From Oscillospiraceae bacterium (GTDB lineage Bacteria; Bacillota; Clostridia; Oscillospirales; Oscillospiraceae), in NCBI GenBank assembly GCA_902766215.1, contig CACXCV010000007.1, positions 1-30,614 of the forward strand: a stretch of 30,614 nucleotides of DNA, read 5' to 3'. The notes under the pieces were generated by a model. That model was not told the DNA's origin. It did no database searches and saw only the letters and a list, made by a program, of their open reading frames with translations. Positions 23,039 to 29,804 of this stretch are shown one piece after another; position 1 is the first letter of the stretch, and each line of letters begins with the position of its first letter. A program made the translations under genes and the position numbers.

Positions 23039-23638
23039 TTATGTTTGCTCATTGATGCTCTGTATCAGGGCAAAAAACTCATCGCGGCGGAGCAGAATGT
23101 TCAGCGCATCGAGAAGGGCCTGCTTGCCCATGTGCTCCGGCAGACCCAGCCGCCGCATCAGTGCCAGCCGCCGAGCGGCGCTGTCTGCGGTGCCGGACAG
23201 GCCCGCCTCATACAGGTCGGTAAAGCTCAGCGGCTCTGCCGGGCCGGCCGCCTCCTCGCCCTCGGGCGTAACGCCGGCGCGGTGCAGCGCCTCCAGCAGC
23301 ACGGCGGGGCTCATCCCCTCCACGCCCAGCTTGCCCTCCTTGCCCGGCTGGCGCTTGCGGCGCTCCTTGCCATAGATGTCGGGAATATAGGCATGGAACA
23401 CCTGCTCCTTCGGCAGCGCGCCCTTGAGATAGTTGCGGATGACAAAGCCCGCACCGTCCGAGTCCGTCAGGATGATCAGCCCGCGCCGCCGGGCCACCTG
23501 GCGCAGAAACTCCAGCTTGGCCCGGTTGTTCAGGATGCCGAAGCCCTCGGTGGTGAACACCGGCGCATCCACCAGCTGCGCCAGCGTGTGTTTGTCATAG
23601 CGGCCCTCCACCACAATGGCCTGACGCAGCCGGATCAT
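23039..23638 (-). CDS. rnmV: Ribonuclease M5 (Toprim, DUF4093)
   Basis: This 199-aa cytosolic endonuclease would mature 5S rRNA. The Toprim domain starts at once: AIVVEGRYDKHTL (Glu11), TTEGFGI, then ILTDSDGAG (Asp59, Asp61). HAYIPDIYGKERRKR and GKLGVEGMSP follow, as in RNase M5. The C-terminal DUF4093 part has LSFTDLYEAGLSG and RRLALMRRLGLPE. Length is close to the family norm of about 180-190. Its start overlaps the holA stop by 4 nt (ATGA), so it is the last gene of a comEC-holA-rnmV operon. RNase M5 is often next to ksgA in Bacillus; here the neighbours differ. Toprim nucleases of other types are less likely given the DUF4093 tail. Confidence 0.88.
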   Translation of the reverse strand: MIRLRQAIVVEGRYDKHTLAQLVDAPVFTTEGFGILNNRAKLEFLRQVARRRGLIILTDSDGAGFVIRNYLKGALPKEQVFHAYIPDIYGKERRKRQPGKEGKLGVEGMSPAVLLEALHRAGVTPEGEEAAGPAEPLSFTDLYEAGLSGTADSAARRLALMRRLGLPEHMGKQALLDALNILLRRDEFFALIQSINEQT

Positions 23639-24657
23639 GCCGCATCCTCCGCCAGCAGGCGCAGCAGCAGCAGCTCCATCAGCCGGGCCGGGTCGTCAAA
23701 CGAGGTTTTCAGCCGATAGTCCGCCTCGGCGCACAGCGTCACCGCCCGGGCGCACCACGCCAGCGGCAGCTGCCGGGCAGTTTTCAGGCTCCTGTTGGCG
23801 GCATAGCTGCTGAGTTGATACAGCTCCTGCAGGCCGCGCATGCCGTCGCCGCTGTCCATCAGCACCCGCGCGGCATACAGCCGCCGCAGCTGGCTGCCCA
23901 TGGCCGCCAGGATGACAATCGGCTCCTCCTGCAGGGTGATCAGGTCGCGCAGCAGGCGCATGGCTTCACCGCCGCGGCGCGCCGCCAGCGCGTCCACAAT
24001 GTCAAACACCTGAGCCTCCAGCACCGGCTCGGTGACCATGTCCACGTCCTGCCTCGTGACCGTCTGGCCCGTGACATACGAGCCAAGTTTGTCCGCCTCA
24101 GAGCCCAGTGCGGTCATCGCGCCGCCGGTGCGGAAAATCAGATACTCCGCCGTGTCGTCGTCAATCTGCTTGCCCACGACCCGCAGCCGCCGCCGCAGCC
24201 ACTCCATCAGCTGGCGCGTGCTCTGCTTGGGAAACTCCACCACGCAGACATGGCGGTCGATGGCCTCGGTCAGCTTTTTAATCCGGCGGTCCGGCTTCCA
24301 CTCCACCGTGTCATAGACCAGCAGCAGCGTGCAGTAGTCCGGCAGGTCGCTCAGCAGCTCGACCCACTGCTCCCGCTCGCCGGCACGATAGAGGTCAAAG
24401 TCGTCCAGCTCCACCAGTGTGTGTCCGCCCAGCATGGGCATGGCCTCCACCGCATCGGACACCTGACGCACCGTCAGGCCGCGCGCCTCCAGCCGGTGAT
24501 AGTTAAAGTCGCCGGCCGGACCGCCGCACACCAGCTGCCGCAGCTGACGGGTATAGTATTCGCGCAGATAGGCCTCTTCACCATAAAAGATATAGCACCG
24601 GGCTGGCTCGCTGGCCTTCAGCGCTGCCTTCAGGGCGGATATTGCATCGTTCGCCAT
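23635..24657 (-). CDS. holA: DNA polymerase III subunit delta
   Basis: This 340-aa clamp-loader subunit opens the beta clamp during replication. The N-terminal part CYIFYGEEAYLREYYTRQL is the family hallmark (degenerate P-loop region). Further typical elements are DFNYHRLEA, VEAMPMLGGHTLVELDDFD, KTARQLPLAWCARAV near the collar domain, and a C-terminal LMELLLLRLL helix. Length matches the usual 330-345. A GAGAGG site precedes the ATG and overlaps the very end of comEC, 2 nt away. The comEC-holA order is conserved in Firmicutes, which supports both calls. Confidence 0.95.
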   Translation of the reverse strand: MANDAISALKAALKASEPARCYIFYGEEAYLREYYTRQLRQLVCGGPAGDFNYHRLEARGLTVRQVSDAVEAMPMLGGHTLVELDDFDLYRAGEREQWVELLSDLPDYCTLLLVYDTVEWKPDRRIKKLTEAIDRHVCVVEFPKQSTRQLMEWLRRRLRVVGKQIDDDTAEYLIFRTGGAMTALGSEADKLGSYVTGQTVTRQDVDMVTEPVLEAQVFDIVDALAARRGGEAMRLLRDLITLQEEPIVILAAMGSQLRRLYAARVLMDSGDGMRGLQELYQLSSYAANRSLKTARQLPLAWCARAVTLCAEADYRLKTSFDDPARLMELLLLRLLAEDAA

Positions 24658-24659
24658 GG

Positions 24660-26888
24660 TTACCTCTCAATCACAATCGTCCCCAGCTCGTCGGTGCGCA
24701 GCACCTGTGAGCCGATGTCCGTCAGGCGCTCCAGCGTCTCCGACGCCGGGTGGCCATAGCCGTTGTCCCGGCCCACCGAGATCACCGCCAGCTCCGGCAG
24801 AATCCGGCTGAGGAAATAGGCGCCGCTGGCATAGCGGCTGCCGTGATGGGCCACGACATAGACCTCCACATCCGGCAGCTCCGCCGTCTTGCAGAGCAAA
24901 AACTCCGTGTCGCTGTCCATGTCGCCGGTGACCAGCACATCGTCCTGGCCAAAGCTGGCCAGCAGGCTCACGCAGGCCTCGTTGTCGCCCGCATCCGAAC
25001 GCGGAGTGAACAGCCGCAGCGTCCCCTCGCCCAGGGGCAGCGCCCGGTCGTCCGTCACCCACTCAATCCGCCCGGCAGCAGCGCGCTCAATCACCGCACG
25101 GTTGCCGGTGTCGTCGGGCACGTCGGGCAGCAGGACCTGCCCAGCCTCCACGCGCGAAAGCAGCTGCGCCACACCGCCGGCGTGGTCGGCGTGACAGTGC
25201 GTCAGCACCAGCAGGTCAATACGGCGGACGCCCTGCCCCAGCAAATACCGGGCGCATTGCTCGCCGGCGTCCTCCGGCCAGCTGCCGCCGCAGTCAATCA
25301 CGCAGGTCTGTTCGCCGCTGCGCAGCACCAGGCACTGTCCCTGTCCCACGTCCAGCACCGTCAGGCGAAAGCCGTCCACCGGGCGGCGGACCTGCACCGT
25401 GTACAGCAGCACCGCCGCGGCAAAGCTGGCTGCCAGGCACGCCAGCGGCACCCGCTTTCCACTGCCGGGGAGCAGCATCAGCAGCGCCAGCCCATAGGCC
25501 ACCGCCAGCCAGACAATCCACACCGGGTCGGACAGATACAGCACCGGCAGACGCGCCGCCAGGCGCACGGCCGCAATGACATAGCGCATCAGCCACTCCA
25601 GCGGCAGGGCCAGCACCCGGCCGGCCGCCGGAATCCATAGCCCCAGCAGCGCCGCCGGCAGTCCGGCGGCAAAGCAGAGCATCACTGCATCCAGGCAGAG
25701 CAGCCCCGTCAGCGGCGCCAGCAGCGGCACCATGCCGTATCGCCAGGCCAGCAGCGGCGTAGTCAGCAGCAGCGCCCCTAGCGAGGTACACACCGCCGAG
25801 GCCGCCCAGCGCAACAGGCGGCTCTCCCCGTTCCGGCGGAGCAGCGCCCGATACAGCCGGCCCGACACCAGCTCGATCCCCAGCACCGACAGAAACGACA
25901 GTTGCAAGCCCAGATGGGCAATGCTGTCCGGCTGCCGCAGCAGCAGCACAATCAATGCCGCCGACAGCGCGGTGGGCATGTCGTTCTCACGGCGGAGCAG
26001 CGGAGCCAGCAGCAGAATGGCCTGCATCACCACCGCCCGGCTGACCGATGGCGTGCCGCCGGCCACAGCCCAGAAGAACGCGCACACCGGCAGCCCCAGC
26101 GCCGCGGCCAGCCTGCGCCGGCGCAGGCACAGCAGCGAAATCAGCGCCATCAGCACGTGGATGTGCATACCGGAGGTGCAGATGCAGTGATACAGCCCCG
26201 CCAGCTTCAGGCTGTTCCGGTCGGCATAGGTCAGCCGGTTCTGATTGGTCAGCAGGGCCGTGAACCACGGAGCGGTTTCCGCAGAGAAAAGGCGGCCGCA
26301 CACCTGCCCCACGCGCAGACGCACCACGGCCGGCCAATATCGCAGCGGAACCCGCTCCGGCCGCGTGCAGTCCAGCGCGCCTTCGGGCACGGCGGCCAGA
26401 TAGATTCCGCTGGCGCGCAGATAGCCCGGTTCGCCGTCCGTTTCCCGCTCGTCCCGGGGCAGACGCAGGCGAAAGGTCCCGCTCAGACGGTCGCCGGGCA
26501 GCAGGTCGCCGCACTCATCCAGATAGAGCTGCACGCTCAGCCGCCGGCCGTCCAGCTCCAGCCAGACGGGAACGGACGCGCCATAGGCCGTTTCGGCGGG
26601 CGCCATGCGCAGCTCGGCCACGGCAGCTACAGTCTGCCCGTCCAGGGCGCGGGCCGGCGCAACGCGCAGCGCCCAGTGCAGGCTGTATCCGCCCAGGCCC
26701 ACCGCCGCGCTCAGCAGCCACAGGGCCAGGCGCAGAACCATGCACCCCCTGCGCCGCAGCAGCAGGCAGACCAGCCCCATCGCCAGCACCACTGCAGCCA
26801 GCGGCAGCCGCCATGCTCCCGGCAGCCAATAGGCGCAGAGGAGACAGGCCGCGGCCAATGCCGCGCCCACATGGCACAGATACCGCAT
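24660..26888 (-). CDS. comEC: ComEC/Rec2 DNA internalisation protein
   Basis: This 742-aa membrane protein forms the channel for single-stranded DNA uptake in natural transformation. It has N-terminal helices (about 1-70), an extracellular DUF4131/OB-like part (about 75-180), a Competence domain (about 200-485) and a metallo-beta-lactamase-like domain (about 505-742). The Competence domain has the variant HCICTSGMH motif in place of the usual HLLAISGLH. The C-terminal domain keeps THCHADHAGG (His564, His566, Asp568, His569), consistent with nuclease activity. The start at 26888 follows GGGGGAAAAGG. No comEA or comEB is beside it. Whether the organism is competent cannot be told, but the gene is complete. 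Confidence 0.94.
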   Translation of the reverse strand: MRYLCHVGAALAAACLLCAYWLPGAWRLPLAAVVLAMGLVCLLLRRRGCMVLRLALWLLSAAVGLGGYSLHWALRVAPARALDGQTVAAVAELRMAPAETAYGASVPVWLELDGRRLSVQLYLDECGDLLPGDRLSGTFRLRLPRDERETDGEPGYLRASGIYLAAVPEGALDCTRPERVPLRYWPAVVRLRVGQVCGRLFSAETAPWFTALLTNQNRLTYADRNSLKLAGLYHCICTSGMHIHVLMALISLLCLRRRRLAAALGLPVCAFFWAVAGGTPSVSRAVVMQAILLLAPLLRRENDMPTALSAALIVLLLRQPDSIAHLGLQLSFLSVLGIELVSGRLYRALLRRNGESRLLRWAASAVCTSLGALLLTTPLLAWRYGMVPLLAPLTGLLCLDAVMLCFAAGLPAALLGLWIPAAGRVLALPLEWLMRYVIAAVRLAARLPVLYLSDPVWIVWLAVAYGLALLMLLPGSGKRVPLACLAASFAAAVLLYTVQVRRPVDGFRLTVLDVGQGQCLVLRSGEQTCVIDCGGSWPEDAGEQCARYLLGQGVRRIDLLVLTHCHADHAGGVAQLLSRVEAGQVLLPDVPDDTGNRAVIERAAAGRIEWVTDDRALPLGEGTLRLFTPRSDAGDNEACVSLLASFGQDDVLVTGDMDSDTEFLLCKTAELPDVEVYVVAHHGSRYASGAYFLSRILPELAVISVGRDNGYGHPASETLERLTDIGSQVLRTDELGTIVIER

Positions 26889-26909
26889 TCGCCTTTTCCC
26901 CCCCTGCTT

Positions 26910-26938
26910 ATTGTAGCATACCGCCAAATCGGACGCAA
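26910..26938 (-). promoter_or_regulatory. Promoter of comEC-holA-rnmV
   Basis: Read on the minus strand: TTGCGT (26938-26933), 17 bp, TACAAT (26915-26910), about 22 bp before the start codon. It lies back to back with the DUF6062 promoter. Confidence 0.55.
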
Positions 26939-26945
26939 CCAGCGT

Positions 26946-26974
26946 TTGACAAAAGCGCCCGGATTGACTACAAT
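26946..26974 (+). promoter_or_regulatory. Sigma-A promoter of the DUF6062 gene
   Basis: TTGACA (26946-26951), 17 bp, TACAAT (26969-26974), 32 bp before the start codon. Confidence 0.8.
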
Positions 26975-27006
26975 AGACCCATCAAGCAAGGAAAGGCGGC
27001 GCAACC

Positions 27007-27813
27007 ATGGCCGAACAAATTTATACCATTCCCATCAACGAAGCCTTTGAACAATCCGGCGGCTGTCCGCTGTGCCGAATGAAAAAAAAACTGGAGCGCG
27101 AGAGCCTGGACTATGTCATGGGCGCGGCAATGATGGACCCGGACGTCCGCATCCGCACCAACCGGCTGGGCTTTTGCCGCAGGCACTATGACGACATGCT
27201 GTCGATGAAGAATCGCCTGAGTCTGGCCCTGATGCTGGAAAGCCACCTGGACGAGGTGTCGCGCCTGTTTCCCGAGGATGTCTCTGCCCTGCCCAAGATG
27301 CCGCCACCCCCGGCCGAGGGCGCGCCGGTGCCGCCGCCCGACCTGCCCGGCGACCTGCCGGAGCCGATGCAGGCCATCCCCATGGGCCCGCCGCCCCGGT
27401 TTGCCCGGTTCCGCCGCTATGGCGGGCCAAACCCGGCCCAGATTGCCCTGATGCAGAGCAAGAGCTGCTATGTCTGCGCCCGCGCGGCCGACTTCGAGCG
27501 CAATGTGCTGTCCAATGTGGCGCACATGTGGCGGCGCGAGAGCAGCTTCCGCGAGCGGTTCAAGGCGCAGGAGTTCTTCTGCCTGGATCACTATGGCCGG
27601 CTGCTGCATGCAGCCCGGCACGAGCTGAACGATCCGTCCTTCCGCGAGCTGTATCAGGCCATGACCGAAATCAACGCCCGGTTCATCCGCCAGCTGCGCG
27701 GCGATGTGACCGGCTTCTGCCGCAGCTTTGACCACCAGAACGCCGGCAAGCCGCTGACCGACGGCCAGCGCAGCTGCGCCGAGCGCTCGGTGGACTTTCT
27801 GGCCGGGAAATAA
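27007..27813 (+). CDS. DUF6062 family protein with duplicated CxxC/CxxH motif
   Basis: This 268-aa soluble protein fits DUF6062, a clostridial family without known function. It contains two similar modules. The first has Cys20-x2-Cys23 (GCPLCRM) and, 33 residues later, Cys57-x2-His60 (GFCRRHY). The second has Cys154-x2-Cys157 (SCYVCAR) and, 34 residues later, Cys192-x2-His195 (FFCLDHY). A proline-rich linker (about 96-130) separates them. The layout suggests two zinc or other metal sites, or redox-active cysteine pairs. AAGGAAAGG precedes the ATG; promoter and terminator are its own. Metal binding and any nucleic-acid role are inference. Confidence 0.85.
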   Translation: MAEQIYTIPINEAFEQSGGCPLCRMKKKLERESLDYVMGAAMMDPDVRIRTNRLGFCRRHYDDMLSMKNRLSLALMLESHLDEVSRLFPEDVSALPKMPPPPAEGAPVPPPDLPGDLPEPMQAIPMGPPPRFARFRRYGGPNPAQIALMQSKSCYVCARAADFERNVLSNVAHMWRRESSFRERFKAQEFFCLDHYGRLLHAARHELNDPSFRELYQAMTEINARFIRQLRGDVTGFCRSFDHQNAGKPLTDGQRSCAERSVDFLAGK

Positions 27814-27827
27814 CCTCTATACAACTC

Positions 27828-27866
27828 CGCAGGCCCGCTGCAACATGCAGCGGGCCTGCGATTTTT
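27828..27866 (+). terminator. Rho-independent terminator of the DUF6062 gene
   Basis: CGCAGGCCCGCTGCA (27828-27842) pairs perfectly with TGCAGCGGGCCTGCG (27846-27860) around ACA, then ATTTTT. Confidence 0.92.
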
Positions 27867-27872
27867 ATCAGC

Positions 27873-28442
27873 TTAGAGTGAATCCATCTGATCCTTTTCC
27901 AGTGTAATCCAGCCCAGGCATTTTTGCAGCCGCCAGGCCGCGCAGCTGACGCCGCCCAGCAGCAGTGCCAGCACAGCCAGCAGCCAGTCGCCCACACGGT
28001 TCTTCGCCGCGCCGGCCGTCAGGATATATACCACCTGCGCCGCCGCCAGCACCCACGCGCCCGCCATGCAGGCGGCGGAAAAGTCGCCGTGCCGGTCGGC
28101 AAAGCGGCTCTCGTGCATCGGCAGGCAGAATTTTGCACTGCACACCCGCCAGGCATAATAGCTCGTCGCCGCGCCCAGCAGCAGCACAATGTCATACAGC
28201 AGCACCACGTAGTTAAAGCCCTCGATATGCCCGCCGCCCAGCATCGGCCCGGCATGCACCAGCCCCATTCCGATCACCAGCGCCAGCGTGGCAACAATCT
28301 GCGTCAGATACAGGGCCAGCAGGCGCCTGAACCGCTGCCGCCGCTGCGGCAGGGTGAGCCACAGGCCGTTGTAGCGGTATCGGCCCGTTTCATATTCCTG
28401 ATAGCTGCGTTCAACTTCTTTTCTGTGTTCCCAGCGGTTCAT
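27873..28442 (-). CDS. Hypothetical four-helix membrane protein
   Basis: I do not recognise a family for this 189-aa protein. It begins with a charged cytosolic stretch (MNRWEHRKEVERSYQEYETGRYRYNG) and a very basic patch (QRRQRFRR). About four membrane helices follow, near 42-64, 77-98, 122-144 and 152-172, and a short charged tail. Its ATG overlaps the stop of the LacI-type regulator by 4 nt (ATGA, 28439-28442), so translation is coupled and both are made from one transcript. It is not an obvious permease: too few helices and no transporter motif. A sensor or accessory membrane role linked to the regulator is conceivable but unproven. Confidence 0.8.
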   Translation of the reverse strand: MNRWEHRKEVERSYQEYETGRYRYNGLWLTLPQRRQRFRRLLALYLTQIVATLALVIGMGLVHAGPMLGGGHIEGFNYVVLLYDIVLLLGAATSYYAWRVCSAKFCLPMHESRFADRHGDFSAACMAGAWVLAAAQVVYILTAGAAKNRVGDWLLAVLALLLGGVSCAAWRLQKCLGWITLEKDQMDSL

Positions 28443-29467
28443 GCCTGCATCCCTCCCGGCGCTGCGGTCGAGTCGCGCAGCACCAGCTCCGGCTGGTTGA
28501 CGTATTCCTTCGGCTCTTTCCCCTCGGGCCGCAGAAGCACCGCCAGCAGGCGGCCCATGGCCCGTCGTCCGATGTCATAGAAATGGTTGTCCACGGTGGT
28601 CAGCGCCGGCACCAGAATGTGCGAAAACTCGTTGTTGTCATAGCCGACAATCGACACGTCCTCGGGCACACGGATGCCCTTTTCGCGCAGCGCCGCATAA
28701 ATGCCGCAGGCCACATAGTCGGAAAAGGCAAAGATGGCCGTCACGGGCAGCGTGCCGCCCTGCTCTTCCATCCACTGGCGCATGACCCGATAGGCGTCGG
28801 CCCGGCTGCCGTCGCAGGCAATCGTCCGCACGTGCGCGGGCGAAAGGCCGTTCTGCGCCAGTCCCCGGCAAAAGCCCTCGTACCGCTCGCGGGACGAGGA
28901 GAGGTATTCCAGGCCGGACACGTATAAAAACTCGCGGTGCCCCAGCCCGTAAAGATATTGCGCCACCTCGGCCGAAGCGCCAAGGTCGTCGCTGCGCACC
29001 ATGTTGCACACCCGGCCCTCGTATTTCCGCACGGCCAGCACATAGGGCACACCCTCCTGCTCGATGGTATTCAGCAGCCCCTCGTTGAGCATGCTGGGCA
29101 GCAGCAGGATGCCGTCCACGCCCTGGGCCAGCATGCTTTCAATCAGCGCCTTTTCGTCCTCTTTGTTTTCGTTGGTGCTGCCCAGCATCAGCGTAAAGCC
29201 GGCGCGCTTGGCCACCGACTCGGCCCCGCGGATCAGCTCGCTCATAACCGGGTTGCCATAGTCGGTAATCGCCACGCCCAGCACGTGGGAGCGGTTGGTC
29301 CGCAGGCGGCTGGCTGCCAGATTTTTCCGATATCCCAGCTCCTTGGCCACCTGCAGCACGCTGGCGCGCGTCTCGCGGCTGATGTCCGGCAGGCCGCGCA
29401 GCGCCCGCGAGACGGTGTTAATCGACAGGTTCAGCTTGTCCGCAATGTCCTTCTGTGTCACAGCCAT
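28439..29467 (-). CDS. LacI/GalR family transcriptional regulator
   Basis: This 342-aa sugar-responsive regulator has an N-terminal helix-turn-helix and hinge: VTQKDIADKLNLSINTVSRALRG, ISRETRASVLQVAKELGYR and ASRLRTNRS (about 1-60). A periplasmic-binding-protein-like core follows, with VLGVAITDYGNPVMSELIRGAE, GVDGILLLPS, VRSDDLGASAEVAQYL, IFAFSDYVACGIYAALREKG and SIVGYDNNEFS. The ATG at 29467 is used; it is preceded by GGAG at a long spacing, and the 18-residue upstream extension is basic and unlike the family. The gene is divergent from the esterase remnant and beside a GH43-type glycosidase, so control of a polysaccharide-use locus is likely. The effector sugar is unknown. Confidence 0.94.
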   Translation of the reverse strand: MAVTQKDIADKLNLSINTVSRALRGLPDISRETRASVLQVAKELGYRKNLAASRLRTNRSHVLGVAITDYGNPVMSELIRGAESVAKRAGFTLMLGSTNENKEDEKALIESMLAQGVDGILLLPSMLNEGLLNTIEQEGVPYVLAVRKYEGRVCNMVRSDDLGASAEVAQYLYGLGHREFLYVSGLEYLSSSRERYEGFCRGLAQNGLSPAHVRTIACDGSRADAYRVMRQWMEEQGGTLPVTAIFAFSDYVACGIYAALREKGIRVPEDVSIVGYDNNEFSHILVPALTTVDNHFYDIGRRAMGRLLAVLLRPEGKEPKEYVNQPELVLRDSTAAPGGMQA

Positions 29468-29520
29468 GGTTGTCAACGCTCCGTTTTTGTTGCAGTTTCG
29501 CCGCCTTTTGACGGCAGTCA

Positions 29521-29558
29521 ATTACCGTTAGTATAGCATTATCCTTCCCGGTAATCAA
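29521..29558 (-). promoter_or_regulatory. Promoter of the lacI-type gene with flanking inverted repeat
   Basis: Read on the minus strand: TTGATT (29558-29553), 17 bp, TATACT (29535-29530). On the plus strand, ATTACCG (29521-29527) and CGGTAAT (29549-29555) form an inverted repeat spanning the -10 and part of the -35, a possible autoregulatory site. Confidence 0.6.
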
Positions 29559-29583
29559 GTCAAATCTCCTTTTCCAGCAGGGA

Positions 29584-29612
29584 TTGACAGCAGACTTGTC
29601 CTCGACTATACT
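29584..29612 (+). promoter_or_regulatory. Consensus promoter upstream of the esterase remnant
   Basis: TTGACA (29584-29589), 17 bp, TATACT (29607-29612). It diverges from the lacI-type promoter. Confidence 0.8.
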
Positions 29613-29614
29613 TA

Positions 29615-29630
29615 ATCTAATCGATAATAT
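29615..29630 (+). promoter_or_regulatory. Candidate LacI-type operator
   Basis: ATCTAATC-GATAATAT is centred on a CG step and symmetric at 6 of 8 paired positions. It sits right after the -10 of the divergent promoter, where a LacI-type repressor would block transcription. Weak evidence. Confidence 0.35.
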
Positions 29631-29632
29631 AA

Positions 29633-29755
29633 GTAGAGGTAACGGCCGACTTTACCAGCTATGACTATGGCCACGAGTGGGCCATGTGGGATCTGAGCGT
29701 CAGGGCCTTCCTCGACTGGCTCCCCCGCAGCGACGCATTTGCCCCGGAAAAATAG
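29633..29755 (+). pseudogene. C-terminal remnant of a putative esterase gene
   Basis: The frame encodes VTADFTSYDYGHEWAMWD, SVRAFLDWLPRSDAFAPEK and stops at 29755. GHEWxxWD...FLDWLP is the catalytic-histidine end of the putative-esterase (tributyrin/acetyl esterase, PF00756-like) family, normally about 250-280 aa. Here only some 40 residues remain. An in-frame TAA lies at 29630-29632, no start codon precedes the motif, and AGAGGT (29635-29640) looks like the old ribosome site. The promoter before it and terminator after it are intact, so most of the gene seems to have been deleted between the ribosome site and the 3' end. A short internal ATG (29678) could not make an enzyme. Confidence 0.72.
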
Positions 29756-29767
29756 CCGGTACGCAGC

Positions 29768-29804
29768 AGCACCGCCGCGCCTTCTGGCGCGGCGGTGCTT
29801 TTTT
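29768..29804 (+). terminator. Rho-independent terminator after the esterase remnant
   Basis: AGCACCGCCGCGCC (29768-29781) pairs perfectly with GGCGCGGCGGTGCT (29786-29799) around TTCT; the run of T extends to 29804. On the minus strand there is no T-run, so it mainly serves plus-strand transcription. Confidence 0.9.
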
